The position numbers and the translations under genes are program-made. Positions 24,285-32,194 of a stretch of DNA of 40,185 bases are shown piece by piece. The notes beneath the pieces are model-generated. The model was not told the origin of the DNA. It worked only from the letters and a program-made list of their open reading frames with translations, and searched no databases. Source of the stretch: Bacillota bacterium (lineage in GTDB: Bacteria; Bacillota; Clostridia; Lachnospirales; Cellulosilyticaceae); assembly GCA_023436395.1 (NCBI GenBank), contig JAEZJJ010000093.1, positions 1-40,185 of the forward strand, written 5' to 3'. How positions within the stretch are numbered: position 1 is the first letter of the stretch; every line of letters starts with the position of its first letter.

Positions 24285-25001
24285 TTGAAAAGAAAACAAC
24301 AAAAGAAAAAAACAAAACTGTATATAGGCATCATAGTAGGGATTGTATTACTCCTTTTATTTATGATGCCTGTTTTTTATGTTAATAAAATTGAGATAAA
24401 GAATAATCATTATTATACACAAGAGGATATTATAGAAACGATAGGGATTCAAAATAATCATTTCTTTGATCTATCTTTTAAAAAAGCAAAATCAAAATTA
24501 CTGGAGCTTCCATACATACAAGATGTCAAAATAAGTTATCGCTTTCCTGGAAAGTTAGAAATTAATATTGTGGAAAAGTCACCATATGCATATGTTAATT
24601 TTTCAGGAAATTATATTTGCTTAAATAAAAATGCACAGGTGATAGAACAAAGTGCCAAGAAGTACCATGAGCTTCCAGTTATTAGTGGATTAAAATTCGA
24701 AAGCTTTAAAATTGGAGAAGTACTTCCTATTCAAAATGAAGAACAATGGTTGTGTGCTACCGATGTTCTTCGCTATTTAGAAAAGCATAAGTTTATTGAT
24801 AAAGTGAGTAAAATTGATGTCTATAACCTGGAAGAAATTCACTTGTATGTTGATAAGTTAGATGTTATAATGGGTGATATAGGTGATTTTGACAAAAAAA
24901 TCGAGGTACTTATCAAAATTCATGAAGAGTATAATATGGGTGTTTTGGATTTTAGGTCTTATGCTAAACGAGGTGAAGTGTTACTAAAACCCATTACATA
25001 G
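24285..25001 (+). CDS. Cell division protein FtsQ/DivIB
   Basis: A 238-aa bitopic protein: very basic cytoplasmic end (KRKQQKKKTK), a transmembrane helix at about residues 12-32, a POTRA domain (about 33-100, with VNKIEIKNNHYYTQEDI and a YRFPGKLEINIVEKSPYAYV end) and a beta domain. It binds FtsL and DivIC and helps control septal wall synthesis. The start codon is TTG, nine bases after AGGAG, which overlaps the murA stop. Length is typical for a short DivIB. Confidence 0.9.
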   Translation: MKRKQQKKKTKLYIGIIVGIVLLLLFMMPVFYVNKIEIKNNHYYTQEDIIETIGIQNNHFFDLSFKKAKSKLLELPYIQDVKISYRFPGKLEINIVEKSPYAYVNFSGNYICLNKNAQVIEQSAKKYHELPVISGLKFESFKIGEVLPIQNEEQWLCATDVLRYLEKHKFIDKVSKIDVYNLEEIHLYVDKLDVIMGDIGDFDKKIEVLIKIHEEYNMGVLDFRSYAKRGEVLLKPIT

Positions 25002-25057
25002 GAAAAGATAAGGCTAAAAAATAAATAAATATACTTCAGATGAAGGGGGAGACTACT

Positions 25058-26167
25058 TTGCTCGAAATATGGGAAAATGAACTACAAGGTGCTCAAATTA
25101 AGGTTATAGGTGTAGGTGGAGGCGGTAATAACGCTGTAGATAGAATGATTGAAAAAGGACTTGAAGGTGTAGAATTCATTACTGTGAATACAGATCATCA
25201 AGCCTTAGCAAGATCTGGAGCACCAACAAAGATTCAAATTGGTGAAAAAATGACACGTGGGCTTGGTGCTGGTGCTAATCCCGAGATTGGTACAAAGTCA
25301 GCTGAAGAAAGCCGTGAAGAAATATTATCTGCTATTAAAGGTGCAGATATGTTGTTTATTACAGCTGGAATGGGTGGTGGAACAGGTACTGGTGCTGCCC
25401 CTGTTATTGCAAGCATTGCAAAGGAAGAAGGTATTTTAACAGTAGGTGTAGTCACTAAGCCATTCAGCTTTGAAGGTCGCAAGAGAATGATTAATGCTGA
25501 AAAAGGTATTGCTGAGCTTAAGCAAAATGTAGACACTTTAGTTGTGATTCCAAATGATAAGATTTTACAAGTGATTGATAAAAAAACAACAATGGTGGAT
25601 GCATTTAGTAAAGCGGATGATGTATTACAGCAAGGTGTGCAAGGGATTACAGATTTAATCTCTAATCCAGGTATTATTAATCTTGACTTTGCAGATGTAC
25701 GTACTATTATGAATAATAAAGGTGTTGCTCATATGGGTATTGGTCGTGCAACAGGAGAAAACCGTGCTGAGGAAGCTGTTAAATATGCAATTAGTAGTCC
25801 ATTACTTGATACTAGTATTGATGGTGCACGATGTGTGCTTGTTAATATGTGTGGTGGCGAATCTTTGGGGCTCATGGAAGCTAATGTAGGTATGGGACTT
25901 ATTAGAGAAGCAGTTGATCCAGATGCAGAAATTATCTTTGGTACATCTATTAATGAAAATCTTGGAGAAGAAATCATTATTACAGTTATTGCAACAGATT
26001 TTCAAAATCATGATGTAACACTTAATACTTTTAAACCTGTACAGGCAGTAAAAGAAGAATCCATGATACAGAAACAACAAGCTAATTCACAAGTAGAAGA
26101 AGCTAAATTTGCACCTATTAAAGATGTTCAGGTGGAAATTCCTCAATTCTTAAGAAGAAATCGATAA
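25058..26167 (+). CDS. ftsZ: Cell division GTPase FtsZ
   Basis: A 369-aa tubulin-like GTPase that polymerises into the Z ring. The tubulin signature GGGTGTG is at residues 107-113, with GVGGGGNNAV (18-27) and NTDHQAL (44-50). The linker after about residue 320 is short, and the C-terminal peptide VEIPQFLRRNR is the conserved docking tail for membrane anchors such as SepF or FtsA. The start is taken as TTG at 25058, six bases after AAGGGGGAG, giving the usual MLEI beginning; the ATG at 25040 lies before that site. ftsA is not upstream. A strong terminator follows. Confidence 0.96.
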   Translation: MLEIWENELQGAQIKVIGVGGGGNNAVDRMIEKGLEGVEFITVNTDHQALARSGAPTKIQIGEKMTRGLGAGANPEIGTKSAEESREEILSAIKGADMLFITAGMGGGTGTGAAPVIASIAKEEGILTVGVVTKPFSFEGRKRMINAEKGIAELKQNVDTLVVIPNDKILQVIDKKTTMVDAFSKADDVLQQGVQGITDLISNPGIINLDFADVRTIMNNKGVAHMGIGRATGENRAEEAVKYAISSPLLDTSIDGARCVLVNMCGGESLGLMEANVGMGLIREAVDPDAEIIFGTSINENLGEEIIITVIATDFQNHDVTLNTFKPVQAVKEESMIQKQQANSQVEEAKFAPIKDVQVEIPQFLRRNR

Positions 26168-26174
26168 AAACCTT

Positions 26175-26207
26175 CAAAAAAGATACGATAATGTCGTATC
26201 TTTTTTT
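26175..26207 (+). terminator. Terminator at the end of the dcw cluster
   Basis: AGATACGA (26180-26187), loop TAATG, TCGTATCT (26193-26200), with a run of eight T after it and a matching A-run before it. Confidence 0.88.
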
Positions 26208-26224
26208 TATGTTCCTCTAGTATT

Positions 26225-26257
26225 TTTACAAAATTTGTAAGACTTATCCTTTAAAAT
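26225..26257 (+). promoter_or_regulatory. Candidate spoIIGA promoter with long spacing
   Basis: TTTACA (26225-26230), 21 bases, TAAAAT (26252-26257). The spoIIG promoter of Bacillus is a SigA promoter with an unusually long 22-base spacer activated by Spo0A~P, so this arrangement is similar. A TGTCGTA close to the Spo0A box (TGTCGAA) lies at 26191-26197 within the ftsZ terminator. An alternative with normal spacing is TTGTAA (26235) to AAGAAT (26258), which is weaker. Confidence 0.35.
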
Positions 26258-26294
26258 AAGAATGTCAATGGAAAACAAAGGATGAGGTGTACAT

Positions 26295-27173
26295 ATGTAT
26301 GTCATTTACATGGATGTATTATTCATGATTAATTTTGTGATGGATACCATTATATTTTGGATTGTAGGGATGCTGGTAAACCAATCTATTAAGGTATGGC
26401 GATTAATAGGAGGCGGACTATTAGCGGCTAGCCTATATTGTATATTGGTAATTGTTCCTTTTTTGCAGTATGTACCTTATCCCTTATATTCCCTTATGAT
26501 TCCAATTATGCCTATTCTCTATATTTTTAAACCTATTCATTTTAAGCAGTTACTTAAGTATTATGGAATAGCCATGTTAGTAGCAGCCTTATTAGGAGGA
26601 ATTACATTTAGTTTATGGTACTTTATGGGAAAGAGTACAAATAGCATTAGACAGCTTCATGCACTAACATTAGTAGGAATTGGTATAGTAGTGGGCTTGA
26701 TCTTTTATTGTTCTTTTTATTATATTAGGAAACGATTGATATTGCCTAGTTTTGAATATCAATTAGAATTTGTACAGGGAGAGAAGCGTGTTCGACTAAG
26801 AGCATTACTTGATACTGGAAATTGTTTATATACACCCATCACGCACAAGCCTGTGATTGTAGTGGAGTATAATTGGGTGAAAGAACTATTGACAGAGGAA
26901 GAACAAAAAATATATGAACAATTCAAAAATGATTTAATCACCTTAGTAGAGCAAAAAAATCACAAGATGAAATACCTTATTCCGTTTAATAGTATAGGGT
27001 GTGAAACAGGAATGATTTTGGGGATTGAAGTTGATGAACTGATTATTAAAAAAATGTCTTTAACAAGGCACTTTAATAAGTGTATTATTGGTATTGCACA
27101 AATGCCCCTATTTAATGACCACAGTTATAATGCACTACTACATCCAGAATATATTTTAAGGGAGGTTGGATAA
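26295..27173 (+). CDS. spoIIGA: Sigma-E processing protease SpoIIGA
   Basis: A 292-aa protein: about five transmembrane helices in residues 1-145 followed by an aspartic-protease domain with LLDTGNCLYTPIT (residues 171-183; catalytic Asp173 in D-T-G). It cleaves the pro-sequence from pro-SigE at the sporulation septum after a signal from the forespore. The gene overlaps sigE by one base (TAATG), the same pairing as the Bacillus spoIIG operon. The ATG follows GAGGTG. Length is close to that of Bacillus SpoIIGA (about 309 aa). Confidence 0.95.
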   Translation: MYVIYMDVLFMINFVMDTIIFWIVGMLVNQSIKVWRLIGGGLLAASLYCILVIVPFLQYVPYPLYSLMIPIMPILYIFKPIHFKQLLKYYGIAMLVAALLGGITFSLWYFMGKSTNSIRQLHALTLVGIGIVVGLIFYCSFYYIRKRLILPSFEYQLEFVQGEKRVRLRALLDTGNCLYTPITHKPVIVVEYNWVKELLTEEEQKIYEQFKNDLITLVEQKNHKMKYLIPFNSIGCETGMILGIEVDELIIKKMSLTRHFNKCIIGIAQMPLFNDHSYNALLHPEYILREVG

Positions 27174-27928
27174 TGACAAGGTATATTATTGACCTGTTAA
27201 AGAAGGTAAAAAAGAAATGTCATAGGTTATGGTATTATTTCATTTTAAGAAGAAAAGAACCTATTCATTATATAGGAGGGAGTGAGGTTTTACCACCCCC
27301 TTTATCTAGAGATGAAGAGGAGATTTTAATTCAAAAATTAATAGAATTTGCAGAACAAGAAGAGGAAATTAAAGCGATTAAAACGATTCTTATTGAACGC
27401 AATTTAAGATTGGTTGTCTATATTGCTAGGAAGTTTGAAAATACAGGGATTTATATGGAAGATCTCATCTCTATAGGCACTATTGGATTGATTAAATCTA
27501 TTAATACCTTTAAACCATGTAAAAAAATTAAGTTGGCAACTTATGCTTCTAGATGCATTGAGAATGAGATATTAATGTTTTTAAGGCGAACGAATAAACT
27601 AAAAACTGAGGTGTCTATTGATGAACCATTAAATGTGGATTGGGATGGTAATGAACTATTGCTTTCGGATATTTTAGGCACAGAACCAGATATTATTTAT
27701 CGTAATATAGAAGAAGAAGTAGATAAGAAATTATTGAAGCAAGCCCTTTTAAAATTAACAGATAGAGAAAGAGAAATTGTTGAATTAAGATTTGGGTTTA
27801 CTCCTCAGGGAAAAGAAAAAACACAGAAAGAAGTAGCCGATTTACTAGGTATTTCTCAATCTTATATTTCAAGACTAGAAAAGAAAATTATATTAAGATT
27901 GAAAAAGGAAATTAATAGAATGAGTTAA
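27173..27928 (+). CDS. sigE: RNA polymerase sporulation sigma factor SigE
   Basis: A 251-aa sigma-70 family protein, the early mother-cell factor. The first ~30 residues are basic and amphipathic (pro-sequence removed by SpoIIGA), followed by YIGGSEVLPPPLSRDEE as in Bacillus. Region 2 carries NLRLVVYIARKFENTG and LATYASRCIENEILM, and region 4 ends with GISQSYISRLEKK. Compared with Bacillus SigE (239 aa) there are about twelve extra residues, mostly near residue 58-70 and in the pro-sequence. Translation is coupled to spoIIGA. It should activate the candidate SigE promoters noted at spoVD and ylbJ. Confidence 0.96.
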   Translation: MTRYIIDLLKKVKKKCHRLWYYFILRRKEPIHYIGGSEVLPPPLSRDEEEILIQKLIEFAEQEEEIKAIKTILIERNLRLVVYIARKFENTGIYMEDLISIGTIGLIKSINTFKPCKKIKLATYASRCIENEILMFLRRTNKLKTEVSIDEPLNVDWDGNELLLSDILGTEPDIIYRNIEEEVDKKLLKQALLKLTDREREIVELRFGFTPQGKEKTQKEVADLLGISQSYISRLEKKIILRLKKEINRMS

Positions 27929-27934
27929 AATAAG

Positions 27935-27963
27935 GTATATTTCTATGATTAATGGAGAACATA
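27935..27963 (+). promoter_or_regulatory. Weak SigF/SigG-like promoter ahead of sigG
   Basis: GTATA (27935-27939), 14 bases, GGAGAACATA (27954-27963). It resembles the forespore consensus (GYATA, then GGNNANAHTR) with one mismatch in the -10, but the spacing is short by one or two bases. Confidence 0.3.
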
Positions 27964-28012
27964 TTTATTGACTTTACCTATGCTTAAATAGTATTCCTAG
28001 GAGGCAGTAGAT

Positions 28013-28786
28013 ATGGCTATAAACAAAGTAGAAATATGTGGGGTTAATACAGCTAAATTACCCATTCTTACAAATGAACAAAAAGAAAGGCTTTTTAAGT
28101 TAATCGAAGCAGGCGATAATAAGGCTAGGGAAGAATATATTAGAGGTAACTTAAGGCTAGTACTTAGTGTCATTCAACGTTTTAATAACCGTGGAGAACA
28201 TGTAGATGATTTATTTCAAGTAGGTTGTATAGGACTCATTAAAGCTATTGATAATTTTGATGTGACACAAAATGTAAGATTTTCTACCTATGCAGTTCCT
28301 ATGATTATAGGAGAAATTAGGCGCTATTTAAGAGATAATAATGCTATTAGAGTAAGTCGCTCTTTGAGAGATACAGCGTATAAAGCGCTTCAAATGAAGG
28401 AGCAACTCACTAGAAAAAATGCAAAAGAACCTACCATTCAAGAAATTGCAAATGAATTAGGAATTAAAAAAGAAGATATTGTCTTTGCCCTAGATGCCAT
28501 TCAAGATCCTATTTCTCTTTTTGAGCCTGTTTATCATGATGAAAGTGATACTCTATATATTATGGATCAGGTAAGTGATGATAAGAGTCAAGATGATATT
28601 TGGTTAGAAAATATAGCTCTAAAAGAAGCAATGAAACGTATTAATGATCGAGAAAAACAAATTCTGATGTTGAGATTTTTTGCAGGGAAGACACAAATGG
28701 AAGTAGCAAATGAAATAGGCATTTCACAAGCACAAGTCTCTAGACTAGAAAAAACTGCCCTTAAACATATGAAGAAGTACATTTAG
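28013..28786 (+). CDS. sigG: RNA polymerase sporulation sigma factor SigG
   Basis: A 257-aa sigma factor, the late forespore factor. The N-terminal segment KVEICGVNTAKLP (residues 5-17) is the hallmark of SigG and its anti-sigma contact. Region 2 has NLRLVLSVIQRFNNRGE and FSTYAVPMIIGEIRRYLRD, region 4 ends in GISQAQVSRLEK. No pro-sequence is present, as expected. The ATG follows AGGAGG. It sits 84 bases after sigE, matching the spoIIGA-sigE-sigG order of Bacillus and many clostridia. Read-through from sigE and a weak SigF-like promoter are both possible sources of transcript. Confidence 0.96.
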   Translation: MAINKVEICGVNTAKLPILTNEQKERLFKLIEAGDNKAREEYIRGNLRLVLSVIQRFNNRGEHVDDLFQVGCIGLIKAIDNFDVTQNVRFSTYAVPMIIGEIRRYLRDNNAIRVSRSLRDTAYKALQMKEQLTRKNAKEPTIQEIANELGIKKEDIVFALDAIQDPISLFEPVYHDESDTLYIMDQVSDDKSQDDIWLENIALKEAMKRINDREKQILMLRFFAGKTQMEVANEIGISQAQVSRLEKTALKHMKKYI

Positions 28787-28804
28787 CAATAAGGGGAGAA
28801 AGCG

Positions 28805-28846
28805 ATGTATACCTCATATATAGATACAAATAGAACCTATTATTAG
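28805..28846 (+). CDS. Possible 13-aa peptide ORF after sigG
   Basis: AAGGGGAG is followed 6 bases later by an ATG and 13 codons (MYTSYIDTNRTYY), then TAG. The ribosome binding site is good, but a 13-codon frame can arise by chance, and no homologue is known to me. It may be a leader, a remnant of a longer gene or nothing. Confidence 0.2.
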   Translation: MYTSYIDTNRTYY

Positions 28847-28921
28847 TTTTAGGACTATAGTAAATGAAAATATGAAGCTAGAATGAATCAATACAGTAAG
28901 GGTATTTATCAGACAGGAGTA

Positions 28922-28949
28922 TTGACTTTTAATTTAAGGGTGTGATACT
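28922..28949 (+). promoter_or_regulatory. SigA-type promoter of nrdR
   Basis: TTGACT (28922-28927), 16 bases, GATACT (28944-28949) with an extended TG before it, 36 bases ahead of the nrdR ATG. Confidence 0.6.
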
Positions 28950-28984
28950 CTATGTCATATACATAAAAGAGGAGAGATAACATC

Positions 28985-29443
28985 ATGAAATGTCCATATT
29001 GTGGGTACAATACCTCTAAGGTGTTAAACTCTAGACCTGTGAGTGAGAATGATTCCATTAGGAGAAGACGACAATGTGAAAGTTGTAATAGGCGTTTTAC
29101 TACATATGAAAAGATAGAATCCATTCCACTGGTTGTTATTAAACGTGATAAAAGTAGAGAAGTATTTGAACGAGATAAGTTATTTAAGGGTATTTTGCGT
29201 TCTTGTAATAAAAGAAATATTTCCATTGAACAAATTGAACAGTTAGTAGATACGATTGAAAATCAAATTTACAATGGTGAAACGAAAGAAATATCATCTG
29301 TAGAAATAGGTGAAATAACGATGCAAGCTTTAAAAAATTTGGATGAAGTTTCCTATATTCGTTTTGCATCAGTTTATAAGCAATTTGTATGTATTGATGA
29401 ATTTATTACAGAGTTAGAAAATATAAAACAATTAAAAAAGTAA
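28985..29443 (+). CDS. nrdR: Ribonucleotide reductase repressor NrdR
   Basis: A 152-aa regulator. Residues 1-40 form a zinc ribbon with Cys3, Cys6, Cys31 and Cys34, and residues about 47-137 are an ATP-cone domain (VVIKRDKSREVFERDKL). NrdR binds nucleotides and represses ribonucleotide reductase genes at NrdR boxes. Length is typical. The ATG follows GAGGAGAG. It is often found between sporulation or division genes in this group, and here it is monocistronic with its own promoter and a terminator overlapping its stop codon. Confidence 0.96.
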   Translation: MKCPYCGYNTSKVLNSRPVSENDSIRRRRQCESCNRRFTTYEKIESIPLVVIKRDKSREVFERDKLFKGILRSCNKRNISIEQIEQLVDTIENQIYNGETKEISSVEIGEITMQALKNLDEVSYIRFASVYKQFVCIDEFITELENIKQLKK

Positions 29444-29480
29444 AGAGTTATTACATCATGTAATAGCTCTTTACCTTTTT
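29440..29480. terminator. Bidirectional terminator between nrdR and comM
   Basis: Arms 29440-29454 and 29460-29474 pair over 15 bp with one G-U and a five-base loop (ATCAT). T-runs follow on the plus strand (CTTTTTAT) and on the minus strand (CTTTTTTAA). The left arm includes the nrdR stop codon. Confidence 0.85.
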
Positions 29481-30987
29481 ATGACCAAAAATGTCGATCT
29501 AGCAAACGATATTGGATGGCTTCTGAAATATGAGAGACAGTAATTTTTGAAGCAGACTCTAAATCTGCAATCGTACGTGAAAGTCTTATAATTTTATCAT
29601 AAGCGCGCATGCTAGCAGTCGCTTGTGTAAACCATTCATTAAGCAAAATTTCTGCTTCTGAAGTCATAGGACAAAAGTCTTTAATAAGAACAGGAGGAAT
29701 CTCACTATTATATTGAAAGGGATAGGATTTATATCGATTATTTTGAATTTCATGAGCTACAGCAATTTTATCTCGCATTTCTGAGGAAGAATGAGAAAAG
29801 GTACTAACCTCATTCATACAAGGAACATGGGTTTCAAGGTGAATATCAATGCGGTCAATGAGGGGACCTGAGAGTTTAGATAAGTATTTCTTAATACTTG
29901 ATAAGCTACAGCTACATTTTCTTGTATCAGGATAATAGCCACAAGGACAGGGGTTAGTAGAAGCTATAAAAAGAAAGTGGGCAGGGTAAGTAAGTGTATG
30001 TTGAGCACGGGAGAGGACAATACGTTGTTCTTCAAGTGGCTGTCGTAATAAATCCAAGGTGTGTCGATTAAATTCTAATAATTCATCCAAAAAAAGTACC
30101 CCTAAATGTGCAAGACTCATTTCGCCAGGTTTAGGATGAGCACCTCCTCCTGTTAATCCTAAGGGAGAAATAGAATGGTGAGGGGCACGAAAAGGTCTCT
30201 CTTTAATAATTTCACCTTCTGTGAGTAAGTGTGCAACACTGTAGATTTTAGTAACTTCAATACATTCTTTCTCAGAGAGGGAAGGTAAAATACTAGGGAG
30301 TCGTTTAGATAACATCGTTTTACCAGAACCAGGTGCACCAATTAAAATAGCATTATGATAACCGGCAGCAGAAAGCATAAGACCACGTTTAGCTGTATCT
30401 TGCCCTTTAACATCAATAAAATCTAGGGCATGAAAGGGGGAGGACGTAGATGGGGAATATTTATCACAACATGGAAGTGTATGCGTTCCTTGGAGATAAG
30501 TGATTACCTCTTTTAAATGACTAGCTAATTGAATAGGAAGCATAGGAACTAGATGGCCTTCTGTTTGATTGGTGGTAGGAATAATGCATTCACAGTCAGG
30601 GGGCATTTCACATAATAATGGAAGTAATCCTCTTACACCACGTAGGGTACCATCTAGGGCTAATTCACCTATAAAATATCTATTTTCTAAGGCAAAGGAT
30701 GGAAATTCTCCTAAGCAACATAATAGGCCTAAGGCAATAGGTAAATCATAGAGACTTCCTTCTTTCTTTATATCTGCAGGAGCTAAATTTACAGTGATTC
30801 GGCAAATAGGAAACTTATAGCCACTGTTTTTAATAGCACTTTTTACACGTTCCTTAGCTTCTCTTACGGCGCAGTCAGGGAGGCCTACAATATCAAAACC
30901 AGGAAGACCATCATGTAAATCTATTTCTACCTCAATAGGTAAGGCTTCTATACCATTTAGTGAATAACTGTTTAATTTACAGAACAT
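29479..30987 (-). CDS. comM: ComM/YifB-type Mg-chelatase-like AAA+ ATPase
   Basis: A 502-aa protein: N-terminal ChlI-type (Lon protease S16-like fold) domain (residues about 1-165), AAA+ core with Walker A GAPGSGKT (217-224) and DELLEFNR Walker B, and a C-terminal Mg-chelatase domain with a Cys cluster (NPCPCGYYPDTRKCSCS) that probably binds zinc. ComM is a hexameric helicase that promotes branch migration during natural transformation; in species not known to be competent its role is unclear. It is divergent from dprA, another transformation protein. The ATG follows AAAGGA. Confidence 0.93.
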   Translation of the reverse strand: MFCKLNSYSLNGIEALPIEVEIDLHDGLPGFDIVGLPDCAVREAKERVKSAIKNSGYKFPICRITVNLAPADIKKEGSLYDLPIALGLLCCLGEFPSFALENRYFIGELALDGTLRGVRGLLPLLCEMPPDCECIIPTTNQTEGHLVPMLPIQLASHLKEVITYLQGTHTLPCCDKYSPSTSSPFHALDFIDVKGQDTAKRGLMLSAAGYHNAILIGAPGSGKTMLSKRLPSILPSLSEKECIEVTKIYSVAHLLTEGEIIKERPFRAPHHSISPLGLTGGGAHPKPGEMSLAHLGVLFLDELLEFNRHTLDLLRQPLEEQRIVLSRAQHTLTYPAHFLFIASTNPCPCGYYPDTRKCSCSLSSIKKYLSKLSGPLIDRIDIHLETHVPCMNEVSTFSHSSSEMRDKIAVAHEIQNNRYKSYPFQYNSEIPPVLIKDFCPMTSEAEILLNEWFTQATASMRAYDKIIRLSRTIADLESASKITVSHISEAIQYRLLDRHFWS

Positions 30988-31092
30988 TGGGGTATCCTTT
31001 CATAAAAATAGATTTTATATAAGTGTAGACAAAAAACGAAAGATATAAACTTAATTGTTAGAAAATTTAATAATAGACAAAGTGGTGAAAAT

Positions 31093-32181
31093 ATGAGTAA
31101 AATATATAGTATATGGTTTCATGAAGTATCACTGGCTGAAGTAATTAAGAAGGAACTCCTACTCTCCTTCAAATCCTTTGAAGCTATTTATAGAGCAACA
31201 GAAGAAGAATTGATGTGCAGAGGATGGCAGAAACAGGTTATTAAGTGTATTAAACAGAAAGACCTACAAGAGGATGTACTGGAAAGAAGATTAAAGAACT
31301 ATGAAGTCAATCAGGTAGAATTAGTGGATTATTTAGATGAGGCATACCCAGCCTATTTAAGAGAAATTCCAGATCCACCGATGTTACTCTATGTAAAAGG
31401 AGAAGTATCATTACTTAACACACCAGCTATCGCAATAGTTGGTTCTCGTAATTGCTCTGAATATGGCTATAGTGTTACTACCCAGTTAGGTGAAACCCTT
31501 GCAGCAGGAGGACTAACTATTATAAGTGGTATGGCTATGGGAATTGATGCTGCAGCACACTATGGTGCTCTAAAGTCTGGATATACAATTGCTGTATTAG
31601 GAAATGGCGTAAATAAGTGTTATCCGGTATGTAATGAGAGAATATATGAAAAGATTATAGAAAAAGGTTGTGTTATTTCGGAATATGATATAGATGTTGA
31701 GCCTAGGCCTTATCAATTTCCAAGAAGAAATCGTATTATTAGTGGAATGTCTATTTGTGTAGTCGTTACAGAAGCTAATATAAGGAGTGGATCTTTAATT
31801 ACAGCAGGCCTAGCATTAGAATATGGAAGAGATGTATGTGCTTTACCAGGAAATGTTACTAGGAAATTGAGTTTAGGAACTAATGAACTCATAAAAAAAG
31901 GTGCTAAATGCATTACCAGTGCACAAGATATTATAGAAGAACTTCCCTTAGAAGTAAGAATAAAATACGAAAGGATAAATAAAATTAATACTAAAAAGCA
32001 TTATGAACTTGCACAAGAAGAAAGTATAGTATATGCTTATGTAAGTCAGGAACCAATTTTTTTGAATGAATTAATAAATAGCACACAACTTTCCTATAAT
32101 GATATTTATAAAAATTTATTACAATTAGAAATAAAAGGGTTTATAAAAAGATTACCAGGGGAAAGATATGTACGTGTTTAA
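31093..32181 (+). CDS. dprA: DNA-processing protein DprA
   Basis: A 362-aa protein with a short N-terminal helical domain, the Rossmann-like SMF core (VGSRNCSEYG near residue 117, SGMAMGIDAAAH near 148, PRRNRIISGMS near 209, and ALPGN near 256) and a C-terminal winged-helix domain (about 305-362). DprA loads RecA onto incoming single-stranded DNA in natural transformation and is widely kept even in species not shown to be competent. The ribosome binding site is weak (GTGGTGAAAAT). topA starts 13 bases after the stop, so both are probably co-transcribed. Confidence 0.95.
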   Translation: MSKIYSIWFHEVSLAEVIKKELLLSFKSFEAIYRATEEELMCRGWQKQVIKCIKQKDLQEDVLERRLKNYEVNQVELVDYLDEAYPAYLREIPDPPMLLYVKGEVSLLNTPAIAIVGSRNCSEYGYSVTTQLGETLAAGGLTIISGMAMGIDAAAHYGALKSGYTIAVLGNGVNKCYPVCNERIYEKIIEKGCVISEYDIDVEPRPYQFPRRNRIISGMSICVVVTEANIRSGSLITAGLALEYGRDVCALPGNVTRKLSLGTNELIKKGAKCITSAQDIIEELPLEVRIKYERINKINTKKHYELAQEESIVYAYVSQEPIFLNELINSTQLSYNDIYKNLLQLEIKGFIKRLPGERYVRV

Positions 32182-32194
32182 TGAGGAGGCAGAT

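Noticed and set aside
25234..26080. Several minus-strand frames within ftsZ
   Set aside because: They are shadows of the strongly conserved ftsZ coding sequence and have no ribosome binding sites.
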